Origin: CAZOVB01 sp964583095
GTDB lineage: Bacteria; Planctomycetota; Phycisphaerae; SM23-33
DNA length: 44,687 nucleotides
Reading direction: 5' to 3'
Assembly: GCA_964583095.1 (NCBI GenBank)
Contig: CAZOVB010000036.1
Location: forward strand, 1 to 44,687
The position numbers were made by a program, and so were the translations under genes. Shown in pieces: positions 35,540 to 43,244 of this stretch; the first letter of the stretch is position 1; every line of letters starts with the position of its first letter. Below the pieces are notes generated by a model that worked only from the letters and a program-made list of their open reading frames with translations, did not search any database and was not told the DNA's origin.

Positions 35540-36823
35540 TCAGCAAGGCCGGGTCAGAATCAACGTGTTGTTCTGCCCGCCGAAGCCCATCGAATTGCTC
35601 ATGCAGATGTCCACTTTGGCCTTGCGGGGCTCGTTGGGGATATAATCCAGGTCGCAGGACGGATCGGGATGGTGCAGGTTCGTGGTGGGAGGCAGAACCT
35701 GGTCACGCAGGGCCAGAATGCAGGTGATCAGTTCGGTCGCCCCTGCCGCGGCAATCAGGTGGCCCAGCATGCTCTTGACAGACGAGACCGGAACCTTGCA
35801 GTCCTGGCCGAAGACGCGCTTGATGGCCTTGGTCTCCACCTCGTCGTTCTGCTGGGTTCCCGTCCCATGGGCGGAAATGTAGTCGATCCGACTCGGCTCC
35901 AGGTTCGCATCTTTCAGAGCCGCTCTCATGCTGGCCGCGGCGCCCTGGCCTTGGGGGTCCTGGTCGGTGATCCGGAAAGCGTCGGCCGAGGCCCCGTAGC
36001 CGAGAATCTCGGCCAGAATCGTCGCCCCGCGTTCCTTGGCCCGCTCGTAGGGCTCCAGGATCAGCACGCTGGCTCCCTCGCCGAGCACAAAACCGTCCCG
36101 CGTCTGATCGAAGGGTCTCGAGGCCGTCTGGTATTCGTCGTTCCGGGTCGACAGGGCCGTCAGGCGGTTAAAGCCCGTCACCCCGTAGGGATGAATCATG
36201 CTGTGGGCCCCGCCGGTGACAATTACATCCACATCCCCGTGACGCACCTGCTCGCAGGCTTCTCCGATCGCCTGCGTGCTGGCCGCACAGGCTGTGAGCA
36301 CGTTGAACGCCGGGCCTCGCAGGCCGAACTGCCCCGCCAGGTGCGAGACCACCATGTTGGATTCCTGCTCGGTCTCGCGATGCAGGTCCATTCGCTCAAA
36401 AGCCAGTTGCGCCCAGCGGCGCGTGTCCACTTCCCTGCCCTGCCAGGCATCGACGATCAGCGAGGTGAAATTCTCGAAATCCAGGCTCCCCTCGCCGCTT
36501 CCGAGGTAAATGCCCACGTTGTCGCGGTCGAGATGTTCATCGGAGTCCAGACCCGACTGATCCCAGGCCTGTCTGGCCGCTGCCAGGGCAAACTGGCAGT
36601 GGCGCCCGGCCGTGGCGTGACGATCCGCATCGGGCAAATGCTCCGAAAGATCGAAATCCTTCACCTGGGCCGCAAAAGAAGTCGGGAACGTCTCGGCATC
36701 GAAAAGTTCGTTCGGGCGGATTCCGCTTCGACAGGCCAGAAGCGCCTTCCAGGTCGACTCGACATCGTGGCCCAGCGGGTTGATCGTTCCCATGCCCGTA
36801 ATGACTACGCGTCTGGAATTCAT
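35540..36823 (-). CDS. Beta-ketoacyl-ACP synthase, KAS II type
   Basis: 427 residues with all catalytic residues: nucleophile Cys in VLTACAASTQAIGEA, first His in SAHGTGTQQNDEVE and second His in VKSMLGHLIAAAGA. GFGGQNNTLIL closes the fold. It condenses malonyl-ACP with an acyl chain. The start codon overlaps the stop of the next ketosynthase (ATGA), a tight coupling that is typical of genes whose products form a complex. FabF itself is usually encoded next to fabD/fabG; those are absent, which points to a secondary pathway. Confidence 0.93.
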   Translation of the reverse strand: MNSRRVVITGMGTINPLGHDVESTWKALLACRSGIRPNELFDAETFPTSFAAQVKDFDLSEHLPDADRHATAGRHCQFALAAARQAWDQSGLDSDEHLDRDNVGIYLGSGEGSLDFENFTSLIVDAWQGREVDTRRWAQLAFERMDLHRETEQESNMVVSHLAGQFGLRGPAFNVLTACAASTQAIGEACEQVRHGDVDVIVTGGAHSMIHPYGVTGFNRLTALSTRNDEYQTASRPFDQTRDGFVLGEGASVLILEPYERAKERGATILAEILGYGASADAFRITDQDPQGQGAAASMRAALKDANLEPSRIDYISAHGTGTQQNDEVETKAIKRVFGQDCKVPVSSVKSMLGHLIAAAGATELITCILALRDQVLPPTTNLHHPDPSCDLDYIPNEPRKAKVDICMSNSMGFGGQNNTLILTRPC

Positions 36824-38127
36824 GCTTGCACCCGCTTGAGAACCAAGGCTCCGCTCTGGCCACCGACACCGAAAGCGGCAGAGACGGCGTATTCAAAATC
36901 GGTCGGGCGGGCCCGGGCGCTCAGATTCAGATCGCACCCTTCTGCCCCAGACTTGAAACCCGCGGTGGGTGGAACGCTCTGTGCGTGAAGGGCCAAAGCG
37001 GCCGTGGCCACCTCGAGCCCCCCCGCCCCGGCAAAGAGTGAACCGCAAGCCCCGGTGATCGCACAGGCCGGAATCTCCTTAAGATTCCCAAAGGCGCCGC
37101 CCCAGGCCTGTGCCTCCATGTCGTCCTCGGCCGGCACGCCGGTTCCGTGGGCGAAGATCGCTCCGACTTCCTCTGCCAAGACGCCCGCATCACGCAGTGC
37201 GCGTTTCACGGCCAAATCCAGGCTGCCGCAGGTGGGCTTTTTGATCTGCATGCCGTCGGGATCGCACGCTCCGCCAAACCCGACCACCTCGGCATAGATA
37301 CGAGCGCCGCGCTGCCTTGCCCGCTCCAAATCTTCCAGCACCAGCAGCGCCCCGCCTTCGCCCATGACCGTTCCGGCATGGTCGGCGTCAAAAGGCCTGC
37401 ACGGGAAACTCTCTTCCCGGGCGTTTTCATTCAGACGCTTGAGAAGGTGCTGACGCAGTATGCCCATCGGGTTGAGCTTGCTCTCGGCCCCGCCGGCAAT
37501 GGAAACATCGGCCGTATCGCGGGCGATATAGCGGGCCGCTTCGGCAATGGCCATCTGGCCCGAGGCGTCCGAGCAGGTAATGCAGTTGCTCGGGCCTTCG
37601 CAGCCATGGATAATCGTAACGTGGCACGAGAGCATGTTGGGCAGGTACTTGAGCAGCCAGAGCGGTGTGAGGTTGTCGATGCCTTGGCTGCCCCAAAGCT
37701 TCAGGTCGAACTTCCCCTCTTCCACCGCCGTGTTGACCGCCAAGCCCAGTTCGTCCAGGTCGGTGCAGATCAGGCCCGCGCCGATGTTGCAGCCCAGCCG
37801 TCCGGGCTCGCACCCCTCCTGGCCCTCTTCGATCCCACGGGTGGAAAGTCCCGCATCCCGAAACGCCAGATCCGAAGCCGCCACTGCCAGCTCGATGTCC
37901 CGGGCCATGACCTTTACTGCTTTGCGGTAGGATTTGGGAACATAGTTGCGGGCCTTGAAATCCCGCACCTGCCCGCCCACCGGGCAGGGGAAACCGGAGG
38001 CGTCGAACAGATCGATCGGGCCCAGTCCGTTCTTGCCGGCCTGGAGGCCCTGCCAGTAGTCTCCCACCGTGAGCCCCAGTGCGGAAACCACACCGATGCC
38101 CGTAATGGCCACGCGTCTCTCAGCCAT
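36820..38127 (-). CDS. Chain-length-factor-like ketosynthase without active-site Cys
   Basis: 435 residues with the complete thiolase-like fold (start RRVAITGIGVVSALG, end FGVGGQSGALVLKR). Gapless alignment of GPSNCITCSDASGQMAI with FabF places Asp187 at the catalytic Cys; the Cys at 185 is two residues away. His327 in AHGTG is kept. The second catalytic His is missing: the GHxxGAAG position reads GSLFAGAGG. This combination is expected in a chain length factor that pairs with an active ketosynthase, here encoded directly downstream with a 4-base overlap. CLFs use Gln at the Cys position, so Asp is unusual. It overlaps the dehydratase gene by 8 bases. Confidence 0.88.
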   Translation of the reverse strand: MAERRVAITGIGVVSALGLTVGDYWQGLQAGKNGLGPIDLFDASGFPCPVGGQVRDFKARNYVPKSYRKAVKVMARDIELAVAASDLAFRDAGLSTRGIEEGQEGCEPGRLGCNIGAGLICTDLDELGLAVNTAVEEGKFDLKLWGSQGIDNLTPLWLLKYLPNMLSCHVTIIHGCEGPSNCITCSDASGQMAIAEAARYIARDTADVSIAGGAESKLNPMGILRQHLLKRLNENAREESFPCRPFDADHAGTVMGEGGALLVLEDLERARQRGARIYAEVVGFGGACDPDGMQIKKPTCGSLDLAVKRALRDAGVLAEEVGAIFAHGTGVPAEDDMEAQAWGGAFGNLKEIPACAITGACGSLFAGAGGLEVATAALALHAQSVPPTAGFKSGAEGCDLNLSARARPTDFEYAVSAAFGVGGQSGALVLKRVQA

Positions 38128-38596
38128 GATCGCCCTCCAAAAACGGTGCGACCATTCGCTCGAACTGTCCGGTGAAGACGAAGTTCTCCTTGGGCAAGGC
38201 CAGGCCCTGCATGTTCTGATCCACGTGGGAGAACATCAGGTTGACCTCTCCAAACGGCTCGTCGTTAAGCAGAACCGTTCCGCGTGTGCTGGCCGCCTCG
38301 GGCGCTACGTTCTCGATCTCGGCGATGTACTTGAGCTGGTCGCCGGGGACCGCCACATCCTTAAAGGTCGCCTTGGCGATCTTGGCCAGAACGACCTTCT
38401 CCTTGAAGTCGCGTGCCTGGCCGACCAGAATCCCGCCGGTCTGGGCCATTCCCTCGATCATCAGCGAAGCGGGCATCACGGGGAACGGCTGCCAATGGTC
38501 GTGGAGATGTTCCTCGGCCAGGGAGATGTTCTTGACCGCGACGGCTCGCTTGGAGGGCTCAAATTCGATGAAACGGTCGATCCAGATCCAGCGCAT
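38120..38596 (-). CDS. Hotdog-fold 3-hydroxyacyl-ACP dehydratase, FabZ-like
   Basis: 158 residues. The FabZ active site is present in variant form: DHWQPFPVMPASLMIEGMAQ keeps the catalytic His and Glu, although FabZ has HFPGxPxxPG. The rest of the hotdog sheet follows to LMFSHVDQ. It should dehydrate 3-hydroxyacyl-ACP. The gene overlaps the CLF-like gene by 8 bases and follows the acyl carrier protein gene after 69 bases that hold a strong hairpin. It differs clearly from the second dehydratase at 39184-39678. Confidence 0.85.
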   Translation of the reverse strand: MRWIWIDRFIEFEPSKRAVAVKNISLAEEHLHDHWQPFPVMPASLMIEGMAQTGGILVGQARDFKEKVVLAKIAKATFKDVAVPGDQLKYIAEIENVAPEAASTRGTVLLNDEPFGEVNLMFSHVDQNMQGLALPKENFVFTGQFERMVAPFLEGDHG

Positions 38597-38619
38597 GGGT
38601 TCTCGGCAGTCAAAAGCGC

Positions 38620-38647
38620 GACCTCACCCGCAGGTGCGGATGAGGTC
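38620..38647 (-). promoter_or_regulatory. Hairpin between the acyl carrier protein and dehydratase genes
   Basis: GACCTCA pairs with TGAGGTC and encloses an inner CCGC/GCGG stem with AGGT loop. No T-run follows on the minus strand, so it is more likely an RNA stability or processing element than a terminator. It could set a higher level of the carrier protein than of the enzymes downstream (inference). Confidence 0.5.
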
Positions 38648-38665
38648 TGAGCAGAAGTCGAAAAT

Positions 38666-39055
38666 TCAGTCGTTGACCTTGGTCATCACGTAATTGACGA
38701 TGGTCTGAACGGTGAAAAGATCGGGGACCCTCCCGACTTCCGGGTTCTTCTCGAACTCGGACAAATCAGTATGGGTCATGCGTTTCTTGAACTCCGCCAG
38801 CCCTTCGCCGGTCAGCTTTCCGTCCTGAACGTACTCGGGCTTGTTGAGAAGATCGTCCGGAATCAACTCCCCGCGGGGAATCTTGATGTCGAACGCCTTC
38901 TCCAGGCGAAACGTGATATCCAGGAAATCGATCGACTCGGCTCCCAGGTCCGCTGTGAGCTTCGCATCGGGAGTCACTTCGTCATCGTCAACGCCCAGGG
39001 CGTCAACCAGCGATTCCTGAACCTTCTCGAAGACTTCCTCTTCGGTCATCGGCAT
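38666..39055 (-). CDS. Acyl carrier protein with a long C-terminal extension
   Basis: 129 residues against about 78 for AcpP. DLGAESIDFLDI carries the phosphopantetheine Ser41; ESI replaces the common DSL. Helix I (EEEVFEKVQESLVDALG) and helix III are normal. An extra segment of about 45 residues (PEYVQDGKLTGEGLAEFKKR, then an acidic stretch) follows helix II before the last helix (TVQTIVNYVMTKV). The segment may contact the ketosynthase pair. GGAG lies 10 bases before the ATG and a strong promoter is upstream. It begins the operon. Confidence 0.92.
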   Translation of the reverse strand: MPMTEEEVFEKVQESLVDALGVDDDEVTPDAKLTADLGAESIDFLDITFRLEKAFDIKIPRGELIPDDLLNKPEYVQDGKLTGEGLAEFKKRMTHTDLSEFEKNPEVGRVPDLFTVQTIVNYVMTKVND

Positions 39056-39133
39056 TGGCTTCTATCTCCAGTCTAGAGCCGTAAACAATCCATTGTCCCG
39101 GTGGCCGTACCTTCCGCCGGTAGTCGGAACCTA

Positions 39134-39162
39134 TCTATAGGTAGTTTGAACGGCAAAGTCAA
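39134..39162 (-). promoter_or_regulatory. Promoter of the acyl carrier protein-ketosynthase operon
   Basis: On the minus strand -35 TTGACT (39157-39162), 17-base spacer, -10 TATAGA (39134-39139). It starts transcription near 39127, leaving about 70 bases of leader before the carrier protein gene. It lies just downstream of the second dehydratase gene, so that gene is on a separate or readthrough transcript. Confidence 0.7.
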
Positions 39163-39183
39163 TGTTCATCGGTCAACAACGTC

Positions 39184-39678
39184 TCAGGTCGCGGCCGTTT
39201 CCAGAGCTTCCGGGCCGCCTACAAGCGAAAACTGTGCCTTGAGTTGTTCTATCAGCTTGCCGTCGGCACCGACCAGGTGCTTGCCTCGCGAGGCAAGGTT
39301 AAAACTGCGAAGCTCCAGCCGAGCCGACATCGTCTGCCTCTGGTCGACAAACGTGGCCGCCTTGACCTTCGCACCCTCCTGGTCGATCGACATCGCGTCG
39401 ATCTCGACCCGCATCGTATTGCCCGGCTTGACAAAGCTGGTGTACTTGACGTTCCTCGCCGCAGAAAGAACCACCATGCTGCAGGCCCAGTCCTGTTCCA
39501 CCCGGACCAGCCAAGCCGCCGTCTGCACCGCCGCCTCGATCATCAAAACCCCGGGAAGCACCGGAAAGATCGGAAAATGATCCGCAAGGTACTCCTCGGC
39601 CAGCGAGAGGCACTTACGCGTCACGATCCGCTTGGGCCGTTCCAAGCAACCAATCTTGTCGACAAGCAGAAACTTCAT
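39184..39678 (-). CDS. Hotdog-fold 3-hydroxyacyl-ACP dehydratase, FabZ-like
   Basis: 164 residues. The FabZ-type site DHFPIFPVLPGVLMIEAAVQ has catalytic His and Glu and is closer to the canonical form than the paralogue at 38120-38596. The N-terminus MKFLLVDKIGCLERPKR and the sheet through FVKPGNTMRVEIDAM follow the hotdog pattern. It lies 128 bases upstream of the acyl carrier protein and on the same strand, separated by the operon promoter. It is probably part of the same pathway and may accept a different chain length. Confidence 0.88.
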   Translation of the reverse strand: MKFLLVDKIGCLERPKRIVTRKCLSLAEEYLADHFPIFPVLPGVLMIEAAVQTAAWLVRVEQDWACSMVVLSAARNVKYTSFVKPGNTMRVEIDAMSIDQEGAKVKAATFVDQRQTMSARLELRSFNLASRGKHLVGADGKLIEQLKAQFSLVGGPEALETAAT

Positions 39679-39786
39679 GCCGGGGGATTTCCTTCAGACA
39701 CCTATCAACGCCAGAGCCATCCGGGGGCAAGTGGCGGGGTTTTACGGGGTTTGAACCCAAGATGCAAGCGATTTCTGCACCCTTGG

Positions 39787-40902
39787 TCAAGCAAGATCGC
39801 GAAGAATTCCAAGCCCTTCGGCCAGGCGGGCATCGTCGGTGGCATACGAAATCCGGAAATGCGTATTGCGGGCCGAGAACACGCTGCCTGGAATCACCAG
39901 CACATTGCTCTGGATGGCGCGCGAAACGAAATCCGTCGCATCGCCTCCAGGGGCCGGAACAAATGCGTAAAACGCCCCGCCGGGCTTGACCAGACCCATC
40001 GAGTCACCCAGGGCCTCGACCACCATATCCCGCTTGCGGCGATACTGGTCCACAAACCCCGACATGTCCTCTTCCAGGGCCGTCAATGCACCAACCTGGG
40101 CCATGCTCGGTGCGCAAACAAAACTGTACTGCTGGAGCATGGTCATCTTCTCCAAGATCGCAGCAGGACCCGTGCACCAGCCGATCCGCCAGCCTGTCAT
40201 CGCGTAACTCTTGGAAAAACCTCGCATCAACAGCGTGTTCTCGTAGAACGACGCCATCGAGGCAAATGGCTGATCGTAGCAGAAAGCGTCGTAAATCTCG
40301 TCGCTGACAACCAGCAACTCATGCCTGGACGCAACGTCCGCCAAGTCCTGCAACTGCTCGGGGCTGTAAACGCACCCGGTCGGGTTGCCCGGGGAGTTGA
40401 CCAGCATCATCCGCGTCTTGTCGGTGACCGCATCGGCGAACTTCCCGGCATCGGGGGCAAAATCCGGATATGTATCCACCAGAACCGGCACCCCGCCGGC
40501 CAGGTGCACAAGGTGCGAGTACATCACGAAGTACGGATCGGCCATGATCACTTCATCGCCGGGATTCACACACGTGAGAATGGCCAGTACCAGCGCCCCG
40601 CTGACCCCGGAGGTCACCAGGTAAGGCCTCTGCTCGGCGTCGTCCCACCCGAATTCCTCCGCGCAGCGCCGGGCCAGCGCCTTTCGTAGCTCGCCCAGGC
40701 CCTGCGTCTGGGTGTAGCGGTTCCGGCCATCTTGAATGGCGCGGCAGGCGGCTTGCTTGATCCGATCGGGTACATCGAAATCCGGCTGCCCGATCGAAAG
40801 ATTGATCGGGTCTTCCAGTTGGGCGGCCAGGTCGAAGACCTTGCGAATCCCCGAAGCGTCGAGGAGGTTCATCCGGTCGGCGATTTGGAACGTGCGCGGC
40901 AT
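39787..40902 (-). CDS. Class I/II PLP-dependent aminotransferase
   Basis: 371 residues from ATG 40902, chosen for GGGAG 6 bases upstream (a start at 40923 adds seven residues). INLSIGQPDFDVP, NSPGNPTG, SDEIYDAF and the PLP Lys in RGFSKSYAMTGWRIG are the family landmarks; Arg in HFRISYA binds the substrate carboxylate. It is in the aspartate aminotransferase I-alpha group, which includes enzymes for aromatic, branched and aspartate substrates. The exact substrate is not evident. It is separated from the dehydratase start by 108 bases. Confidence 0.92.
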   Translation of the reverse strand: MPRTFQIADRMNLLDASGIRKVFDLAAQLEDPINLSIGQPDFDVPDRIKQAACRAIQDGRNRYTQTQGLGELRKALARRCAEEFGWDDAEQRPYLVTSGVSGALVLAILTCVNPGDEVIMADPYFVMYSHLVHLAGGVPVLVDTYPDFAPDAGKFADAVTDKTRMMLVNSPGNPTGCVYSPEQLQDLADVASRHELLVVSDEIYDAFCYDQPFASMASFYENTLLMRGFSKSYAMTGWRIGWCTGPAAILEKMTMLQQYSFVCAPSMAQVGALTALEEDMSGFVDQYRRKRDMVVEALGDSMGLVKPGGAFYAFVPAPGGDATDFVSRAIQSNVLVIPGSVFSARNTHFRISYATDDARLAEGLGILRDLA

Positions 40903-41007
40903 GGGGGACTCCCGAAGTGCCAAGGGCTGCGGAACGAAACAGACCGACCGCGGCGTCGGCGCATTGCGGCCTGGGCGTCACGGTCGATTGTGGATTTCTC
41001 GGGGAGG

Positions 41008-41247
41008 CTACTCGCCTTCGGCTGGGGACTCTGCGGCCGGGGCGGCTTCTTCGTCCGCTTCGGCATTGGCTGCCGCTCCGCCGACATTTACCGCAACCGT
41101 GCGGACCTTGGGCAGACCAAGCGGGCTGTCCTTTTCCATGTCAAACTCGCCCTCTTCGACGAGCTTTTCGATCCGCTCGGCGCGGGTCAGGACACTGCGT
41201 CGGCCGGCAAGCCCGCCGTGCGATTTGAGGGTGGGATCCATACTCAT
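41008..41247 (-). CDS. PVC-type small basic protein with acidic tail
   Basis: 79 residues. The first 55 (MSMDPTLKSHGGLAGRRSVL, TRAERIEKLVEEG, LGLPKVRTVAV) match the short basic protein conserved in Planctomycetes, Verrucomicrobia and Chlamydiae, which is thought to be ribosome-associated. After VNVGG comes a Glu/Ala tail of about 24 residues (AEADEEAAPAAESPAEGE) that makes the C-terminus acidic; most members stop near the Lys-rich end. GAGG lies 9 bases before the ATG. It is 51 bases downstream of the SPOR-like gene on the same strand. It is a strong taxonomic marker. Confidence 0.9.
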   Translation of the reverse strand: MSMDPTLKSHGGLAGRRSVLTRAERIEKLVEEGEFDMEKDSPLGLPKVRTVAVNVGGAAANAEADEEAAPAAESPAEGE

Positions 41248-41298
41248 GGCAAATAACCTCGTTCTGAAACTTCCTGTAGGGTCGAAACGCTTCTACTG

Positions 41299-42018
41299 TT
41301 AAGGACTGGCCCACCAGGGCCCGTCATCTCCGCCGGGACCGGGAAGGGCTTTGATGCCCTCCACCGGCGCCTGGCCGATCAACTCTTCCACTCGCTGCCG
41401 ATACTCCTGGGCCGACTCGGAATTCTCATCCTCGAAGCCCCGGTAGCTGATCAGCAGATACCTCTTGCTCGGACGCCCGTAAGGCACGACCTCGGCCACA
41501 ACGCCCTGCTCATACAAATACTTCTCCAGCTTGTCCAGCGTAGCCTTGCTCTGGGTGGTCTGGCCCTGAATGTCCGCCAGTACCAGGTACTTCGCATCAC
41601 CTCGCGGAGCTACGGCCGCGTACTGGCCCTGGAGGCTCCCGGCCGTCTTGCGGCCCAGGACGAACATGCCCACCAGCAGCAGGACAAGCCCGGCCAGCAC
41701 GACAACGCTCGAAACGTAGTTCAGGTTCAGGCGGATCCTGCCGTCGCCGGTCTGAAAAATCGGCTCGCCGGGAGAAACAAACGGGTTGGTCACCTCACCC
41801 GGTTCTGCCGCTTTGACCGGGGCCGCCGGGGCCGAAGGCCTCGCCGGACCGATCTGACGCTTCTGGGCTTCTTCGGGGGGCCCAAGGGACGATCCCTCCT
41901 CCGCCGATTCGGGCAACTCCACCTTGGGGTCCTGAGCTACCTTGCGCCTCTCGGGAACCATCTCCCGAGACCGGCTCATCAGTTCGAAAAGCGGTACACT
42001 GGTCTTCTTCCTTGCCAC
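41299..42018 (-). CDS. Single-span membrane protein with SPOR-like C-terminus
   Basis: 239 residues from GTG 42018, supported by GAGGAAGG upstream and the promoter beyond it; longer frames to 42351 run across the promoter. A basic N-terminus (ARKKTSVPLFELMSRSRE) and a Pro/Glu-rich linker precede one membrane helix (about 109-131, SVVVLAGLVLLLVGMFVLGR). The periplasmic part (about 145-215) has the alternating beta-alpha-beta look of a SPOR domain: YLVLADIQ, LDKLEKYLYEQGVVAEVVPY, YLLISYRGF. SPOR domains bind denuded glycan at division sites. The match is by pattern and not certain. Confidence 0.75.
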   Translation of the reverse strand: MARKKTSVPLFELMSRSREMVPERRKVAQDPKVELPESAEEGSSLGPPEEAQKRQIGPARPSAPAAPVKAAEPGEVTNPFVSPGEPIFQTGDGRIRLNLNYVSSVVVLAGLVLLLVGMFVLGRKTAGSLQGQYAAVAPRGDAKYLVLADIQGQTTQSKATLDKLEKYLYEQGVVAEVVPYGRPSKRYLLISYRGFEDENSESAQEYRQRVEELIGQAPVEGIKALPGPGGDDGPWWASP

Positions 42019-42070
42019 AATCGCCTTCCTCTGGCCGGCATAGGGGTTCTCAAGCCCATGGAAACGCTGT

Positions 42071-42099
42071 ATGGTAGGCCCACTGACCCGCGGTGTCAA
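42071..42099 (-). promoter_or_regulatory. Promoter of the SPOR-like protein gene
   Basis: On the minus strand a perfect -35 TTGACA (42094-42099), 17-base spacer and -10 TACCAT (42071-42076). A start near 42064 leaves about 45 bases of leader. The small basic protein gene downstream probably shares this transcript. The rest of the 311-base divergent region (42019-42329) shows no gene and no clear plus-strand promoter. Confidence 0.72.
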
Positions 42100-42329
42100 G
42101 ACGCTTTGCCCCCGCAGGCCCGCGCAAAAGGATACAGGGCAAGTACCGGCCAGGACCTGCCATGCCTGATGCGCCCGGCTGGGCATCGTTTCATACGACC
42201 TACAGGCTACTAAATGATCTATCGGAATCCTCCCCGCGCCGAAATTATCCCGTTTCCACAGGCGGACGCCCCGCCCCCGGCCACACCTGCCCGGACCCAG
42301 CCGCCGGCGCCCACTGCCACCGTGTGCCC

Positions 42330-43244
42330 ATGAACCCAGGCCACTTACCAACCCTCGGCATCATCGGGCCCGGAAGGCTCGGGCTGTCACTGGCCATCCG
42401 CACAGGCCAGGTCGGCGGAAACCTCACCGTGCTCCTGGGGCCAACCGCCGATTCAGCCAGGCGGGCTGCGGATCATTTCCTGCCCGAAATGGCCCCCTCG
42501 ACCGATCAGGCCAACCTGGCTCGATGCCGGCTCGTCCTCCTGACCGTCCGAGATGACCAGATCCAGCCCCTGGCCTGCCGGCTTGCCGGCAGCGGAAACC
42601 TCAACCCCCAAGCCGTCATCGCCCATTGCAGTGGGGCCCTGACCCGAGAAGCCCTGGCCCCATTGGCCGAAATCGGCATGGTCACCGCATCCATGCACCC
42701 GCTCCAGACCTTCCCAAACCCCCGCCAGGGCGCCGAAAAAATCCCGGGCAGCTTCTTCTTCTGCGAAACGCCCCCCCAGGCCAGGGCCTGCATCCAGAAC
42801 TTCGTCCAGAGCCTCGGCGGACACTTCCACACGATTGAGTCCCACGCCAAACCGCTCTATCATGCCTCTGCCGTCATGGCCTGCAACTACCTGACCGCAC
42901 TGATCGAAGCCTCCACCCGACTGGCCGGGACAGCCGGCATCGACCCCAAAGACGCCCTCCAGGCCTTGGGACCCCTGGCCAGAGCGACCCTGGACAACGT
43001 ACTCGACCTCGGCCCGGCCAAGGCCCTGACAGGCCCAATCGCCCGTGGCGACCACCAGACCGTGGCAGGCCACTTGCACGCCATCGCCCAAAACACCGAC
43101 ACGCTGGGCCCAGAGGCACTGACGCTCTACAAAACCCTGGGACGCACCGCCCTGGAACTGGCCCGGCCGAACCTCCAGCCCAACACGATCGATACGATGC
43201 AAACGCTCCTGAATTCTCAGCCTGACAAAGGAAACCCCACATGA
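42330..43244 (+). CDS. Rossmann-fold and DUF2520 domain protein
   Basis: 304 residues from ATG 42330; upstream in-frame codons to 42093 are not protein-like. LGIIGPGRLGLSLA is the dinucleotide-binding start, followed by HCSGALTREALAP, GMVTASMHPLQTFP and FFFCETPPQA. The C-terminal helical half (about 180-300) is DUF2520, with ASAVMACNYLTALIE. Family members are NAD(P)-binding proteins related to 6-phosphogluconate or pyrroline-5-carboxylate reductases; no reaction is established for this branch. The stop overlaps the folD-like start (ATGA), so the two genes are coupled. Confidence 0.85.
   Translation: MNPGHLPTLGIIGPGRLGLSLAIRTGQVGGNLTVLLGPTADSARRAADHFLPEMAPSTDQANLARCRLVLLTVRDDQIQPLACRLAGSGNLNPQAVIAHCSGALTREALAPLAEIGMVTASMHPLQTFPNPRQGAEKIPGSFFFCETPPQARACIQNFVQSLGGHFHTIESHAKPLYHASAVMACNYLTALIEASTRLAGTAGIDPKDALQALGPLARATLDNVLDLGPAKALTGPIARGDHQTVAGHLHAIAQNTDTLGPEALTLYKTLGRTALELARPNLQPNTIDTMQTLLNSQPDKGNPT

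Noticed and set aside
42093..42329. N-terminal extension of the DUF2520 protein
   Set aside because: The 79 extra residues are Pro/Arg-rich without family match, and the region overlaps the promoter of the opposite gene. The Rossmann start begins right after ATG 42330.
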